From contig JAMCVZ010000068.1 of the NCBI GenBank assembly GCA_023476565.1, positions 95,493 through 159,492 on the forward strand: DNA of 64,000 nucleotides. Direction: 5' to 3'. This DNA is from Nitrospirota bacterium (GTDB lineage Bacteria > Nitrospirota > Thermodesulfovibrionia > Thermodesulfovibrionales > Dissulfurispiraceae). The position numbers and the translations under genes were made by a program. Shown here piece after piece: positions 51,324 to 61,968 of this stretch. Under the pieces are notes generated by a model. It was given only the letters and a program-made list of their open reading frames with translations, searched no databases and was not told the DNA's origin. The first letter of the stretch is position 1; every line of letters begins with the position of its first letter.

Positions 51324-51863
51324 TTATGGTTTATCAAATTCCTGTTTGAAATAAGTAAGGGTAAGGCTGTCGAAAATGCAGAATTCCACACTTTCGAGGG
51401 AAATACTTTTATTCTCCTCAAGGAATTTTTTCGTTTCGCTTACCAGTATCTGCGCACACCTGTCCTTGGGAAATCCGAATATGCCCGAGCTTATGGCAGG
51501 CATCGATATGCTCCTGAGACCCTTTTCAACTGAAAGAGATAAAACGCTCTGTACCGCGCTCTTGAGCTTGCCGTCCTCGTCTCCCTCTCCCATCCTCGGG
51601 CCGACTGCGTGGATGACGAATTTTGCGGGCAGTTTGCCTGCTGTGGTGATCGCAGCGCCCCCGACCGGCACAAAACCGATCTTGTCGCTCTCATCCTGTA
51701 TGACCTGGCCGCCTTTCCTTACGATGGCCCCTGCTACGCCGCCTCCGTGCTGAAGGCGCGAGTTGGCCGCGTTTACTATGGCATCGACATCGCGCTCCGT
51801 AATGTCTCCGGCAACAAGCCTCATCTTTTTAGCGCCGACCGTATATTCAGCTACCGGTTTCAT
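51324..51863 (-). CDS. Macro-domain protein (ADP-ribose hydrolase type)
   Basis: I start at 51863 (MKPVAEYTVG), which has GAGGAGG upstream. The 179 residues contain LVAGDITERDVDAIVNAANS, then LQHGGGVAGAI, HAVGPRMGEG and SISMPAISSGIFGFP, all hallmark ADP-ribose-binding loops of the MacroD/YmdB-macro group. Such enzymes remove ADP-ribose or O-acetyl groups from ADP-ribosylated targets. It is a host gene just upstream of the disrupted tRNA-Thr. Confidence 0.93.
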   Translation of the reverse strand: MKPVAEYTVGAKKMRLVAGDITERDVDAIVNAANSRLQHGGGVAGAIVRKGGQVIQDESDKIGFVPVGGAAITTAGKLPAKFVIHAVGPRMGEGDEDGKLKSAVQSVLSLSVEKGLRSISMPAISSGIFGFPKDRCAQILVSETKKFLEENKSISLESVEFCIFDSLTLTYFKQEFDKP

Positions 51864-52062
51864 GAGAGCCTCCTCAAGCATATCTATAAAAAATTACACG
51901 TTAACCAGGCCAAATGTCAATTGCGAATTCAGTCTTAGGGCCTGCTGTCTGCAGTCGTTCGGAATCGACTCGCACCGAGCGGCCAAAGGAAAATCTTACT
52001 GCTCATGACCGGCGACTGCGGCCCTATCGACTCCAGACTGTTTTAAATAGTACAATACTTCC

Positions 52063-53268
52063 ATGAGAATAGCCTACTTTGACTGTTTTGCCGGGATAAG
52101 CGGCGATATGTGCCTCGGTGCGCTTGCGGATGCAGGCGCCGATATAGCGGAAATCGAAAGTGTACTTAAAGGGCTTCCGGTAAAGGGCTACCGCTTAGCA
52201 TCAAAAAAGGTGACCCGCAGCGGCATATCAGCAACAAAGGCGGATGTGATCCTGAAGAAGTCAGAAATCAGAAATCATAAGTCAGAAGTGAGGAAATGGA
52301 AAGATATTCAGAAGCTTATCAAAAGCTCATCGCTTGATAACGGGATAAAGCAGAAAGGGCTGTTCATTTTCAAAGCGCTTTTTGAGGCAGAGGCGCGGGT
52401 CCATGGCGAGCCGGTGGAAGATGTGCACCTCCATGAACTCGGCGGAACAGACTGCCTGGTGGATATATTCGGGACGCTGATCGGCCTTGATATGCTCGGG
52501 GTGCGTAAAATATATGCGTCAGCGATTAATCTGGGGAGCGGGACGGTGAGGACCGAGCATGGCATTCTTCCGGTCCCCGCCCCTGCAACCGCAGAGCTTT
52601 TGAAGGGGTATCCGGTCTATTCATCCGGTGTGCCTTTTGAGCTGACTACCCCTACCGGGGCAGCTCTTATAACCGGTTCCCAGGCAGTTTTTTCCGCTGT
52701 CCCCCGGATGAAGACAGAGCGGATCGGTTACGGGGCAGGGAATAAAGAGCTTGACGGCCTGCCGAATACCCTCAGAATCCTTATAGGAGAGGAAACGGGG
52801 AATACGTTAGATCAGGGGCCGGAGAACGGGGTGATGATTATCGAGACCAATATCGATGATATGAACCCCCAGATTTACGAGGATGTGATCGATAAGCTCT
52901 TTGATACGGGCGCGCTGGATGTATTCCTCGAAAATATCATTATGAAAAAGAGCAGGCCCGCTGTAAAGCTGACGGTGATCGCCGGTGAACCTTCGGTTGA
53001 AAAGCTTTCAACCATACTCTTCAGGGAGACCACTACAATAGGCCTCAGATTTTACAGGGCGCAGCGCAAGGTCCTTGACAGGGAGATCCGCAGGATAAAA
53101 ACTAAACTGGGCGATGTAAGGGTAAAGATTTCCAGGCTGGACGGCGCTGCAACCGCTATTGCCCCGGAATACAATGATCTGAAGGCGCTTTCGAAGAAGA
53201 CGGGGCTGCCGATCAAAAAAATCACCGAAGAAATCATGCCTGAAATAAAGAGGAACATCCCTGGCTGA
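52063..53268 (+). CDS. larC: LarC, nickel-pincer cofactor synthesis protein
   Basis: The 401-residue protein begins MRIAYFDCFAGISGDMCLGA and has DVHLHELGGTDCLVDIFGTL, then INLGSGTVRTEHGILPVPAP and a C-terminal TNIDDMNPQIYEDVIDKLFD. This is the complete LarC (DUF111) layout. LarC inserts nickel into the pyridinium-based pincer cofactor of lactate racemase and related enzymes. About 12 codons near residue 68 (SEIRNHKSEVRK) derive from a tandem repeat and look like an in-frame insertion. No larB or larE is nearby. Confidence 0.93.
   Translation: MRIAYFDCFAGISGDMCLGALADAGADIAEIESVLKGLPVKGYRLASKKVTRSGISATKADVILKKSEIRNHKSEVRKWKDIQKLIKSSSLDNGIKQKGLFIFKALFEAEARVHGEPVEDVHLHELGGTDCLVDIFGTLIGLDMLGVRKIYASAINLGSGTVRTEHGILPVPAPATAELLKGYPVYSSGVPFELTTPTGAALITGSQAVFSAVPRMKTERIGYGAGNKELDGLPNTLRILIGEETGNTLDQGPENGVMIIETNIDDMNPQIYEDVIDKLFDTGALDVFLENIIMKKSRPAVKLTVIAGEPSVEKLSTILFRETTTIGLRFYRAQRKVLDREIRRIKTKLGDVRVKISRLDGAATAIAPEYNDLKALSKKTGLPIKKITEEIMPEIKRNIPG
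52258..52293. repeat. Short tandem repeat within larC
   Basis: Units of TCAGAAATCA, TCAGAAGT and similar follow each other, translating to SEIRNHKSEVRK. The unit style matches the short-unit repeats between other genes. It keeps the larC frame open. Confidence 0.55.
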
Positions 53269-53447
53269 ACGACCTTGTTGCGTTCATTGGGCAACAGCAG
53301 CTTTATTTCGGCACACGATGGATACGGGCGCCTCGCTATCTTTTTGATTTCCCTCTGATTTGAAAAGGATAAATAGGTATTGACATCTTAGTGGATAATA
53401 TGCCAATATTGTCACCGAAGTTTTAGAAGTTTTTGTAGTCCGTGATA

Positions 53448-53484
53448 AATGCCACAAAGACTTTTAGCTTTGTGGCATTTTTTT
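53448..53484 (+). terminator. Strong terminator upstream of the cold-shock gene
   Basis: AATGCCACAAAG and CTTTGTGGCATT form a perfect 12-bp stem with an eight-base loop and a seven-base T-run. It is 180 bases after larC and 50 bases before the csp start. A TTGACA at 53380 lies upstream, so it could also end a short transcript of about 80 nt. Confidence 0.8.
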
Positions 53485-53535
53485 ATACGCATGGCTTTCT
53501 GAAACTTTAGTTCATGAGCAAGGAGGGTAGATTAT

Positions 53536-53736
53536 ATGGTTAATGGAAAAGTGAAGTGGTTCAACGAAGCCAAGGGGTATGGATTTTTAACGAGCGAAGA
53601 CGGCAACGATGTTTTTGTCCACTATTCCTCCATCACCGGCAACGGGTTCAAGACGCTTGCAGAGGGTGATGCGGTCAGCTTTGACATTGAAGACGGCCCG
53701 AAAGGTCCCAAAGCAGTCAATGTCGTGAAGCTTTAG
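53536..53736 (+). CDS. Cold-shock domain protein
   Basis: The 66-residue protein has [30 protein letters not shown] and [10 protein letters not shown], containing both RNA-binding motifs (RNP1 as KGYGFL, RNP2 as VFVHY). It is full length for CspA-type RNA chaperones. AAGGAGG precedes the start, and strong terminators flank it on both sides, so it is a single-gene unit. Confidence 0.95.
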   Translation: MVNGKVKWFNEAKGYGFLTSEDGNDVFVHYSSITGNGFKTLAEGDAVSFDIEDGPKGPKAVNVVKL

Positions 53737-53744
53737 TCCACGCC

Positions 53745-53780
53745 AAAGCTCCCCCTGCTTCATGCAGGGGGAGCTTTTTT
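53745..53780 (+). terminator. Terminator of the cold-shock gene
   Basis: AAAGCTCCCCCTG and CAGGGGGAGCTTT pair over 13 bases with a seven-base loop, followed by a T-run. It lies nine bases after the csp stop. Confidence 0.88.
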
Positions 53781-53865
53781 GCAATTGCTCATTTGGAGAG
53801 TTATCCTGCTATAATAGTTCACTACTCTTATCAAGAGGACTGTAAGCCAACGAATGGAGCCGGAT

Positions 53866-54474
53866 ATGAACAGGTTTAAAATTATTGTATGCGCAATGCT
53901 CGGGGTGGCCGCCCTGTGCGGTCATGAGCTGTCTTTTGGGGTTGATGCCCTCTCTTTCTTCAACAGCGGGAACAATTACTATAATGAGGGCCAGTATGAC
54001 AAGGCGATAAAGGAATATGACAAGGCGCTTGCCATAAACGCCGATTTTACCGATGTCTATTATAACCGGGGCTTTGCCTATTACAAAAAAGGAAAATACG
54101 ATGAGGCTATCGATGACCTCGGCAGGGCACTTTCTCATTACCCTGAGGATGCCGAACTGTACCAAGCCCGGGGGCTTGCCTATTTTAAAAAGGGCCGGTA
54201 TGAAAACGCCATAAAAGATTACAGCAAAGTCATTTCCATCAGGCCTGAATATGCAGATGCCTATCAGAATCGGGGTGTGGCCTATTCCAGAAGTAGCCGG
54301 TTCGACGAGGCTATTGATGATTTCAACAAGGCCATCTCGATAAGGCCGGATTACAGCGAGGCATACTTCTCAAGGGGATTTGCTTATGTAAAGAAAGCGG
54401 CAGCCGATTTTCGTAAAGTGTGCGGTATGGGCAACAAAAATGCATGCGAGAATTTAAAACAGCTTTCCGAATGA
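53866..54474 (+). CDS. Exported TPR-repeat protein
   Basis: I prefer the second ATG (MNRFKIIVCAMLGVAALCGH), which starts a signal peptide. Four to five tetratricopeptide repeats follow: NSGNNYYNEGQYDKAIKEYD, YNRGFAYYKKGKYDEAIDDL, ARGLAYFKKGRYENAIKDYS and NRGVAYSRSSRFDEAIDDFN. The last repeat is shortened, jumping from RGFAYVKKA to ADFRKVCGMGNKNACENLK, a small deletion compared with regular repeats. It is probably a periplasmic or secreted protein-interaction scaffold; the partner is unknown. Confidence 0.8.
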   Translation: MNRFKIIVCAMLGVAALCGHELSFGVDALSFFNSGNNYYNEGQYDKAIKEYDKALAINADFTDVYYNRGFAYYKKGKYDEAIDDLGRALSHYPEDAELYQARGLAYFKKGRYENAIKDYSKVISIRPEYADAYQNRGVAYSRSSRFDEAIDDFNKAISIRPDYSEAYFSRGFAYVKKAAADFRKVCGMGNKNACENLKQLSE

Positions 54475-54549
54475 AAACACCATACACAGGGGCGTTTCCA
54501 TGGATATAGCGGCGTATTTCCTCATACGAAGCATGGTCGATAGCGCCGG

Positions 54550-55788
54550 TCAACCCGGAGTAAAACCTGAAAGAATGTGTTTTGCCTCATCCTCTTGTTT
54601 CATGTCCACGATCAGTTTGCGCGTGTGCCGGGCAATAATCGAATCCTCGTTGGTTTTTATAATCCGCACCGTGCAGCGGCTTCGAGGTGCGGAGATAATA
54701 TCGGCATGGAGAGCGTTCTGTTCCTGATCGAGATAGATACCCAGATGCTCAAGGCCTTGACAAGCGCGCCGGCGTACCGGCGCTGCCCTCTCACCGATCC
54801 CGCCGGTAAAGACAAGTGTGTCAATCCCCCCGAGAGCCGCTGTCAATGACCCGATGTGTTTGCGTACCTGATAACAGAACATTTCAACGGCCTGGGCGGC
54901 ATGGGGCTCGCTCTCTCTTTTGTCAAGGAGGGTCTTCATATCCGGGCTGATTTCGGAAACACCCAGAAGCCCTGCCTTGTAGTTCACCAGATGCTCTATC
55001 CGGGCACTGTCATAGCCCTTCTCGTTCATCAGATAGAGGAGGATGCCGGGGTCCAGGTCCCCGGTGCGTGTTCCCATCATAAAGCCGCCCGTAGGCGTGA
55101 AGCCCATAGTGGTATCCAAAGGCCGGCCGCCCTGCACTGCAGCCATACTGCAACCGTTTCCCAGGTGAGCTATAACGGTGCGGCCCTGTGCTGCTGCACC
55201 GAGGGCATCCAGTATGTATTCATAGGAAAGGCCGTGGAAACCGTAGCGCCGCAGCCCTTCATTCCAGAATTCGCGGGGCAGCGGCAGGCGCTGGGCGATC
55301 TCCGGCATGCGCCGGTGAAAAGCGGTGTCAAAGCAAGCGACCTGGGGAAGTCCGGGAAACCGGTCGGCAACCGCCTCTATGCCCAGGATTTCGCTGGGCA
55401 GGTGCAAGGGGGCGAAGGGTACCAGTTCCCGCAATATAGTGAGCAACTGCGGGTCAACTATTGCCGGGGCAGCATAATGTGGTCCTCCATGGGCTACGCG
55501 ATGTCCTACGGCAACAGGTTTCGGAAAGTCCGGGCGGTCAAGTACGGTAAAGAGCTCACGTATCGCTGTTTTATGCTCGGGAAAATCGCGGAGAGTTTCT
55601 TCCCGCGCCTCTTTTTTCATATCGCGGACCCATAGGTGGCCGCCTGGCAGGCCGATACGTTCCACCGCTCCTTCGGCAAGCCGCACTTCCTCTCCGCTCC
55701 CGAGCAGGAGCAGGGCGAATTTCACCGAGGAGGAGCCGATGTTAAGACAGAGAATCGGCCACTTATCAGGGTACGCCTTCAGATTCAT
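54550..55788 (-). CDS. ackA: Acetate kinase
   Basis: The 412-residue protein contains the ASKHA signatures [50 protein letters not shown] and [13 protein letters not shown], with [13 protein letters not shown] and [15 protein letters not shown]. It makes ATP from acetyl phosphate. It overlaps the end of the phosphoketolase gene by 23 bases. The pair therefore forms a phosphoketolase to acetyl phosphate to acetate plus ATP route. Confidence 0.95.
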   Translation of the reverse strand: MNLKAYPDKWPILCLNIGSSSVKFALLLLGSGEEVRLAEGAVERIGLPGGHLWVRDMKKEAREETLRDFPEHKTAIRELFTVLDRPDFPKPVAVGHRVAHGGPHYAAPAIVDPQLLTILRELVPFAPLHLPSEILGIEAVADRFPGLPQVACFDTAFHRRMPEIAQRLPLPREFWNEGLRRYGFHGLSYEYILDALGAAAQGRTVIAHLGNGCSMAAVQGGRPLDTTMGFTPTGGFMMGTRTGDLDPGILLYLMNEKGYDSARIEHLVNYKAGLLGVSEISPDMKTLLDKRESEPHAAQAVEMFCYQVRKHIGSLTAALGGIDTLVFTGGIGERAAPVRRRACQGLEHLGIYLDQEQNALHADIISAPRSRCTVRIIKTNEDSIIARHTRKLIVDMKQEDEAKHILSGFTPG

Positions 55789-58198
55789 AGCTTCCGCCGT
55801 ATCCCTGGGTACCCTTCCATGTCCATTCCCTGATCTCGGGTAAATCCTGACCGTACTTGACGATGTATTCCTTGTGTTCGATCAGCTTGTCGCGGACGGC
55901 CTGTTTGGTATAAGCGGCAATGGGCTCGAGTTTCGGCACACGGTCGACTACGTCTTCCACGAGGTGGAAGCGGTCCAGGTCGTTACGCACAACCATGTCG
56001 AAGAGCGTAGTGGTGGTCCCCTGCTCCTTGAATCCGCGGACATGAAGGTTACCGTGGTTCGTCCGGCGGTAGGTCAGACGATGAATAAGCCAGGGATAGC
56101 CGTGGTAAGCAAAAATAATCGGCTTGTCGGTAGTGAAGAGCGTATCGAATTCTTTATTGGAAATGCCATGGGGGTGTTCCTCCTGCGGCTGAAGCGTCAT
56201 GAGGTCAACCACATTGACCACCCGCACTTTCAGATCCGGCGCGTAGTTGCGGAGCAGTTCAACGGCAGCGAGGGTTTCAATCGTCGGCACGTCGCCGGCG
56301 CATGCCATCACCACATCAGGCTCGACACCTTTATCATTGCTGGCCCATTCCCATATTCCGATTCCATGAGCACAATGCTTGATAGCCGCATCCATGTCGA
56401 GCCATTGCGGTTGAGGCTGCTTTCCTGACACAATGATGTTTATGTGATTGCGGCTCCGCAGGCATTTGTCGGTTACGCAGAGCAGGGTGTTGGCATCCGG
56501 GGGGAAGTAAACCTGTATAATATTCCCTTTGTTTACGGCGAGATCGATAAAACCGGGGTCCTGATGGCTGAAGCCGTTGTGGTCCTGCTGCCAGACGTGG
56601 GATGTCAAAAGATAATTGAGCGAGGCAATAGGCCGCCGCCAGGGGATTTCTCCGGTGACCTTGAGCCATTTCGCGTGCTGGTTGAACATCGAGTCCACAA
56701 TATGAATAAACGCCTCATAGCAGGAAAAGACACCATGACGCCCGGTGATGAGGTAGCCTTCGAGCCAGCCCTGACAGGTGTGTTCGCTGAGGATTTCCAT
56801 TATGCGCCCGTCCGGAGAAAGGTTGGTGTCCTCGGGAATGGTCTCTCCCATCCACGCCCGGCCCGTTACCTCGAATAACGCATCGAGCCGGTTTGAACTG
56901 GTCTCGTCCGGTCCCATGACCCGCAGGTTTTTATTGTCCATATTGAGTTCCATTACATCCCTCAGAAGCCGGCCCATTACCCGGGTGGCTTCAGCTACTG
57001 TCTGACCGGGTTTCGGAGCATCGACCGCATACTCGCGGAAATCCGGTATCCTCAAATCTTTCAGCAGCAGGCCGCCGTTGGCGTGGGGATTGGCGCCCAT
57101 GCGGCGATTGCCTTTCGGTGCGAGCTCAGCCAACTCCGGAACCAGTTTCCCGTGTTCGTCGAAGAGCTCTTCGGGCTTGTAGCTCTTCATCCATTTTTCA
57201 AGGAGCTTCACATGGTCGGGCCGCGCCGCCATATTTGCGATGGGGACCTGATGCGACCGCCAGAAGTCCTCTGTCTTCAGTTCATCGACTTCCTTCGGAC
57301 CTGTCCAGCCCTTGGGAGTGCGCAGTATGATCATCGGCCAGCGGGGGCGCCTGGCAACCCCGCTGCTGCGGGCATCATTCCGGATTGTTTTTATCCCGGC
57401 GATAACGGTATCCATGGTTGCCGCCATTTTCTGGTGCATTGTTTCGGGGTCCGAGCCCTCGACAAAATAAGGTTTGTATCCATAGCCGGCGAATAAGTCC
57501 TCCAGTTCCTCATGGCTGATCCTTGCAAGCACCGTCGGATTTGCAATCTTGTATCCGTTGAGATGCAGAATGGGAAGCACTGCACCGTCGCGAACAGGGT
57601 TGAGAAATTTGTTCGAATGCCATGCAGCGGCAAGGGGTCCGGTTTCGGCCTCTCCATCACCCACGACGCAGGCAACAATGAGATCAGGATTGTCAAAGGC
57701 AGCACCGTAGGCATGGGAAACGGAATACCCGAGCTCTCCTCCCTCGTTGATGGAACCGGGGGTTTCAGGGGAGGTATGGCTGGGAATGCCGCCGGGGAAC
57801 GAGAACTGCTTGAAGAGCTTCTTCATGCCGTCGGCATCCTGGGTAATATCAGGGTAAACCTCGCTGTACGTCCCTTCCAGATATGTGTTGGCGACCAGTC
57901 CCGGACCGCCGTGACCGGGGCCGGTAACGTAGATGACATCGAGGTCCTGCTCCTTGATCGCGCGGTTGAGATGCACGTAAATGAAATTCAGTCCGGGCGT
58001 GGTGCCCCAGTGCCCCAGCAGTCTGGGTTTTATGTCCTCCAGCTTCAGGGGCTCTCTGAGCAGGGGATTGTCGTAGAGATAGATTTGTCCGACTGAGAGA
58101 TAATTTGCCGCGTTCCAGTAAGCGTTCATTTTTTTCAACTGCTCCTTAGAAAGGACGTCTGCGGTTTTAGGCTTTTCCTGGTAAAGAATGTCAGGCAT
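55766..58198 (-). CDS. xfp: Xylulose-5-phosphate/fructose-6-phosphate phosphoketolase
   Basis: At 810 residues it is full length. Family motifs include [80 protein letters not shown] (the thiamine diphosphate motif) and [16 protein letters not shown]. It cleaves sugar phosphates to acetyl phosphate and a shorter sugar. A clean AGGAGG precedes the ATG, and a sigma-70-type promoter lies upstream. It is translated in overlap with ackA. Confidence 0.96.
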   Translation of the reverse strand: MPDILYQEKPKTADVLSKEQLKKMNAYWNAANYLSVGQIYLYDNPLLREPLKLEDIKPRLLGHWGTTPGLNFIYVHLNRAIKEQDLDVIYVTGPGHGGPGLVANTYLEGTYSEVYPDITQDADGMKKLFKQFSFPGGIPSHTSPETPGSINEGGELGYSVSHAYGAAFDNPDLIVACVVGDGEAETGPLAAAWHSNKFLNPVRDGAVLPILHLNGYKIANPTVLARISHEELEDLFAGYGYKPYFVEGSDPETMHQKMAATMDTVIAGIKTIRNDARSSGVARRPRWPMIILRTPKGWTGPKEVDELKTEDFWRSHQVPIANMAARPDHVKLLEKWMKSYKPEELFDEHGKLVPELAELAPKGNRRMGANPHANGGLLLKDLRIPDFREYAVDAPKPGQTVAEATRVMGRLLRDVMELNMDNKNLRVMGPDETSSNRLDALFEVTGRAWMGETIPEDTNLSPDGRIMEILSEHTCQGWLEGYLITGRHGVFSCYEAFIHIVDSMFNQHAKWLKVTGEIPWRRPIASLNYLLTSHVWQQDHNGFSHQDPGFIDLAVNKGNIIQVYFPPDANTLLCVTDKCLRSRNHINIIVSGKQPQPQWLDMDAAIKHCAHGIGIWEWASNDKGVEPDVVMACAGDVPTIETLAAVELLRNYAPDLKVRVVNVVDLMTLQPQEEHPHGISNKEFDTLFTTDKPIIFAYHGYPWLIHRLTYRRTNHGNLHVRGFKEQGTTTTLFDMVVRNDLDRFHLVEDVVDRVPKLEPIAAYTKQAVRDKLIEHKEYIVKYGQDLPEIREWTWKGTQGYGGSYESEGVP

Positions 58199-58293
58199 GG
58201 TATCCTCCTGTCATGGATCTTTCTCCGGTAAGTTTCGGGCGTTTTCGATGGGAATATTAAGCCGGCTATCTTCGATAGGACTATTTATCATCA

Positions 58294-58321
58294 AGTGTAG
58301 CATAATGAATCTGAATGTCAA
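58294..58321 (-). promoter_or_regulatory. Promoter of the xfp-ackA operon
   Basis: On the minus strand TTGACA (58316-58321) and TACACT (58294-58299) are 16 bases apart, about 95 bases before the xfp start. The rest of the 348-base gap (58199-58546) up to the lipoprotein gene shows no gene. The lipoprotein's promoter should lie in its right part. Confidence 0.6.
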
Positions 58322-58546
58322 CTTGTGAAGAGCAGCACTCCTCTGGAGGAAAGCAGGCATTTATCTGAGGATAACTGCCATTAACCCGGAATCAAGCGAT
58401 CAGCAGCCCTGTTGCAAAACTGACATCAGTACCTGTACAATCTTCAGTTCCCGTCGTATGTTATTGAATACTGCAATAAATCTCCGTAACAGCTATAATT
58501 ATGTAACTGTTTGTACCTGTTCAACGTTACAATCTAAGGAGGCCTT

Positions 58547-58789
58547 ATGGGGCATGTGATTATTGTTACGGCATTGTTTTTCGCTTTTTTATTTTCAGGC
58601 TGTTCGGGGAACAAGGCCGGAGAACTTTTCGAGACCGCCAAATTCGAGGAGCTCCAGAATAACAGGGAGCACGCGATGCAGCTCTATGAGGAAATCGTAA
58701 AGAAATACCCTGACAGCGATTACGCGAAGAAAGCGGGGAAAAGATTATCAGAATTGAAACAGGGGCAATTAGGAATAAGAGACAAGTGA
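58547..58789 (+). CDS. Small lipoprotein with one TPR-like motif
   Basis: The 80-residue protein has a signal peptide and lipobox (FLFSGCSG, Cys at about 19). A TPR-type helix pair follows (AKFEELQNNREHAMQLYEEI, then VKKYPDSDYAKKAGKRLSEL), like a single repeat of BamD/YfiO-type proteins. It is probably anchored in a membrane. A good AAGGAGG precedes the ATG. The helicase gene follows after 30 bases. Confidence 0.75.
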   Translation: MGHVIIVTALFFAFLFSGCSGNKAGELFETAKFEELQNNREHAMQLYEEIVKKYPDSDYAKKAGKRLSELKQGQLGIRDK

Positions 58790-58819
58790 TTTTTTACCAC
58801 AGAGAGTTTTTGAATTGAA

Positions 58820-61747
58820 ATGCAGGAAAGCTATCTTGATATAACTAAGAGTGTAATGATCTCATCTCCGGCGGGTTCCGGAAAGACGGAGAAGCTCGCC
58901 CGGAGATATATCGCGCTGCTCAGGGGCGGGTCGGACGTCGAGAGGATACTGGCGATAACCTTTACGGATAAAGCCGCTGCCGAGATGAAGGAAAGGATAT
59001 TGAGCATCCTTAAAAAAGAGGACCCTGAGCTGTTCGAAAAGGTCAGGGAGAAAATGCCGAGGATGCGTATCTCGACGATCCATTCCTTCTGTCTGAAACT
59101 GCTCAAGAGATTCTGCATCGAGCTCGGCATGGACCTGTCGATTGAGGTAATGGACAGCTTTAATTCGGGAATGCTCTGGGAGGAGGCTGTTTACGAGTCT
59201 CTTCTTGAGGACGGCGCCTCCGGGGAAAAGCTGTTTTATGATGTCATACGGGACAGCGGTATCAAGGGGTGGAACAGGCTGTACGGCCATTTGAAGACCG
59301 TCCACGGCAAAAGGCCGGATATCGAATTCGGGATCAGGGATCCCGGGGTCATGATAGATACCGGCAATTCGCCAAGACTGGAAAGGATCCTGGCAATATA
59401 CACACGGTGCCTGGAAAGATACACGAAAAAGAAGCGGGAACGGCACTGTGTTGATTATAACGACCTTGAACTCATGGCGTATGAGGCGGTATCAACGAAC
59501 CAGGAATGGCAGAATATCCTGTTTTCCTTTGATGAGCATACCGATCATATACTGGTCGATGAATTCCAGGACACCAGCTCTCTCCAATGGCTGATTGTCG
59601 ATAAGCTCACGGAAGAATGGCGGGCGGGACTGGGTGCGAAAAGAGATTCCGGAGTAACTCCGACCATATTCCTTGTCGGAGACGACAAGCAATCGATCTA
59701 TTCTTTCAGGGGGGCGAATTCCGGCATATTCAAAGGGGTAAGAAAGAAACTGTCGGAGTGGCTCGGGGATGAATACCACTTTGTGGAGATCAAGGAAAAT
59801 TACCGCAGCCTTCCCGCAATTGTCGATTTCGTCAATACCCTTTTCGGGAGGTTGATGCCCGGGAGCCTTTACGAAGACTGGAAAGTCGAGTATGTGCCGT
59901 TTGAGGCAACAAGGCAGGGAGACGGAAAGGCCGAGCTCATCGTATGCGACAGCGCCGGCACTATAAAGGAAAGCAGGAAGCTCGAGGCATCCGCGATCGC
60001 AAGGAAAATAAAAGTATTGTGCGCGCGGCACGAGATATATGAAGGAAGCACAAAAAAGCTATGCAGTTACGGCGATATGGCGGTTCTCCTCAGGAACAGG
60101 ACCCATCTGTCGACATTCGAAGATGCGCTGAGGAGGGAAGGCATTCCGTTCATTGTTGTCAAGGGTATCGGTTTTTACAGCACACCCGAGATAGGATTTT
60201 TAAGGGACCTGCTGTTTGTCCTTATCGATCCGCAGGGCGATTACAGCCTTTTCAACGTGTTGCGGTCCCCTTTATTCTCCATTAACTATAATTCGCTCCT
60301 TGAAATGATAAGAGACACCGCTCCCGGCGAGCCGACAATCGGCTATTTATATGCGCTGCTCGATTCATACCAAAACCCCTCCCCTCCCTCTTTTTCTAAA
60401 GGGGGGCAAGGGGGGATTATCGAGGGTATCCGCAAAGCCAGGGCCTCCCTTGACAACTGGATCGAGCGGTCCAAAAAGACCCCCTACGCTGTTTTACTCG
60501 AAGAGATTCTCACTGAGACCGGTGCGTGGCGCTATTTCCATGAGAAGCAGAGGTATGTGAATATCAAGAAATTCATAAAGCTTGTGGAAGATTTCGAAGC
60601 AAGAGGACTGGCCGGGCTCGAAATAAGGGAAAAGCTGATCAAGGCCTCGTCAAAATCGGATGAGTCAAAGGCGAATGTTAATACGGAGGGCATGGATGCC
60701 GTAAAAATTATGACCGTGCATGCATCAAAGGGCCTCCAGTTCCCGATGGTATTCCTCCCGTGCCTTGACGAAGGGGGCCGGTCGAAAACCGGCAGCATTA
60801 TCGTTGATAATGACAAGAGCACGATAACCCTCGGCTATGAGGAGGATTCAGCCGCCAGGAAGGATATGCCTGTTTTCCGGAAATTCAAGGAAAAGGCGGA
60901 AGACGAGGAGAAACGGCTGTTTTATGTCGCGGCCACGAGGTCCATGGATTACCTCTGCATGTCCGGTGTTCTGGGCAAAAGACCGTCGGGTAAGCTGGCA
61001 TATATACTTGATGCCTTTAATCTGACTTCAGAGGGGGGATACAGTGACGGAGTTCTCCCCTTCACGCTCGAAAGAATACGCGGTGAGGAGTTCGGCAGGC
61101 CCTTTGCCGACACGGAAAGGTTCCCGCAGGAACAGCTCCCGCATTCATCTGCATCGCTCCGGCATGAGGTGGTTTTTACAGGCCCTGTAACGGGGACATA
61201 CAGCCCCCCGCCGCTCTGGCGCGATGTTACCGAAGAGATAGAAGATGTAAGGAGAAAACACGGGGATGACTGGGTCGCCCTGGGAAGGGCATTCCACAGT
61301 GTATTTGAAGGGATGTCAAAAGGAAGTATCACAAACGGGAACCTCGGGGAAAAGCTCATGGAGATATTGAAAAACGAAGTGCTGACCGATGATAAGGCGG
61401 GCAGGATGAGGGACCTCATACTATCGGATTTAAAGAGGCTCGGGGATACGGGTTATTTAAGAGACATTATCCTGCCGCGGGAAAATTCGTATGCGGAGCT
61501 CCCTTTTATTCTTGAATTAGGACACAGCATTTTCAAGGGACGGATAGACAGGATCATCATCAAGGACAACATTGCCCATGTATACGATTACAAGACCTAT
61601 CCCATTTCCGAAAAAGAGATCCCCGAATTGTCGGCACTGTATTCTTTCCAGATGGATATTTATAAAAAGGCGGTCGGTAAACTTTTTTCAATGAAGACAA
61701 GGAGCTATCTCTTCTTTACGCATGAGCTGAGGATTATTGATATCTAA
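58820..61747 (+). CDS. UvrD/RecB-type helicase-nuclease (AddA-like)
   Basis: The 975-residue protein has the superfamily 1A helicase motifs ISSPAGSGKTEKLARRY (Walker A), ILAITFTDKAAAEMKERI (Ia), HILVDEFQDTSSLQW (Walker B), VGDDKQSIYSFRGA (III), EDEEKRLFYVAATRSMDYL (VI) and TVHASKGLQFPMVFLP (V). The C-terminus ends with a RecB-type nuclease: RAFHSVFEG, then FKGRIDRIIIKDNIAHVYDY with KTY. It is shorter than typical AddA and lacks its AddB partner in this window. A palindromic repeat inserted near residue 520 adds PSPPSFSKGGQGG in frame. Confidence 0.88.
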   Translation: MQESYLDITKSVMISSPAGSGKTEKLARRYIALLRGGSDVERILAITFTDKAAAEMKERILSILKKEDPELFEKVREKMPRMRISTIHSFCLKLLKRFCIELGMDLSIEVMDSFNSGMLWEEAVYESLLEDGASGEKLFYDVIRDSGIKGWNRLYGHLKTVHGKRPDIEFGIRDPGVMIDTGNSPRLERILAIYTRCLERYTKKKRERHCVDYNDLELMAYEAVSTNQEWQNILFSFDEHTDHILVDEFQDTSSLQWLIVDKLTEEWRAGLGAKRDSGVTPTIFLVGDDKQSIYSFRGANSGIFKGVRKKLSEWLGDEYHFVEIKENYRSLPAIVDFVNTLFGRLMPGSLYEDWKVEYVPFEATRQGDGKAELIVCDSAGTIKESRKLEASAIARKIKVLCARHEIYEGSTKKLCSYGDMAVLLRNRTHLSTFEDALRREGIPFIVVKGIGFYSTPEIGFLRDLLFVLIDPQGDYSLFNVLRSPLFSINYNSLLEMIRDTAPGEPTIGYLYALLDSYQNPSPPSFSKGGQGGIIEGIRKARASLDNWIERSKKTPYAVLLEEILTETGAWRYFHEKQRYVNIKKFIKLVEDFEARGLAGLEIREKLIKASSKSDESKANVNTEGMDAVKIMTVHASKGLQFPMVFLPCLDEGGRSKTGSIIVDNDKSTITLGYEEDSAARKDMPVFRKFKEKAEDEEKRLFYVAATRSMDYLCMSGVLGKRPSGKLAYILDAFNLTSEGGYSDGVLPFTLERIRGEEFGRPFADTERFPQEQLPHSSASLRHEVVFTGPVTGTYSPPPLWRDVTEEIEDVRRKHGDDWVALGRAFHSVFEGMSKGSITNGNLGEKLMEILKNEVLTDDKAGRMRDLILSDLKRLGDTGYLRDIILPRENSYAELPFILELGHSIFKGRIDRIIIKDNIAHVYDYKTYPISEKEIPELSALYSFQMDIYKKAVGKLFSMKTRSYLFFTHELRIIDI
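60376..60418. repeat. Palindromic C/G-rich repeat inserted in the helicase gene
   Basis: CCCCTCCCCTCCCTCTTTTT and AAAGGGGGGCAAGGGGGG are the two arms, joined by a short T/A-rich centre. It translates as PSPPSFSKGGQGG, a low-complexity loop between conserved helicase blocks. This type of element is usually found between genes. Confidence 0.7.
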
Positions 61748-61917
61748 CCTTTTTTGCGTTTGCCGGGGAGTGGCGGATAGTTGTATAATATTGAATCAGG
61801 CGCACCTCTCTTGAATTTCCTGCTTTCGACGTATATTCTATGTGTTACCCGACAGCGCCTGGTAACTGACAAAATAAGGAGATACTATGAATAGCAGTAA
61901 AAGCTGACAACGGCCCT
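61748..61917. other. Intergenic stretch left of the insertion sequence
   Basis: A TTGTATAATATTG block around 61780 resembles a -10 region. AAGGAGATACT precedes an ATG at 61887, but its frame (MNSSKS) closes at once at 61905, just before the insertion sequence. A gene that began here may have been cut off by the insertion. No remainder is visible. Confidence 0.4.
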
Positions 61918-61968
61918 GAATAGTGCTACCCTGAGTCAAGCAAATACGATTGAAGGGGGTAGCCAGCA

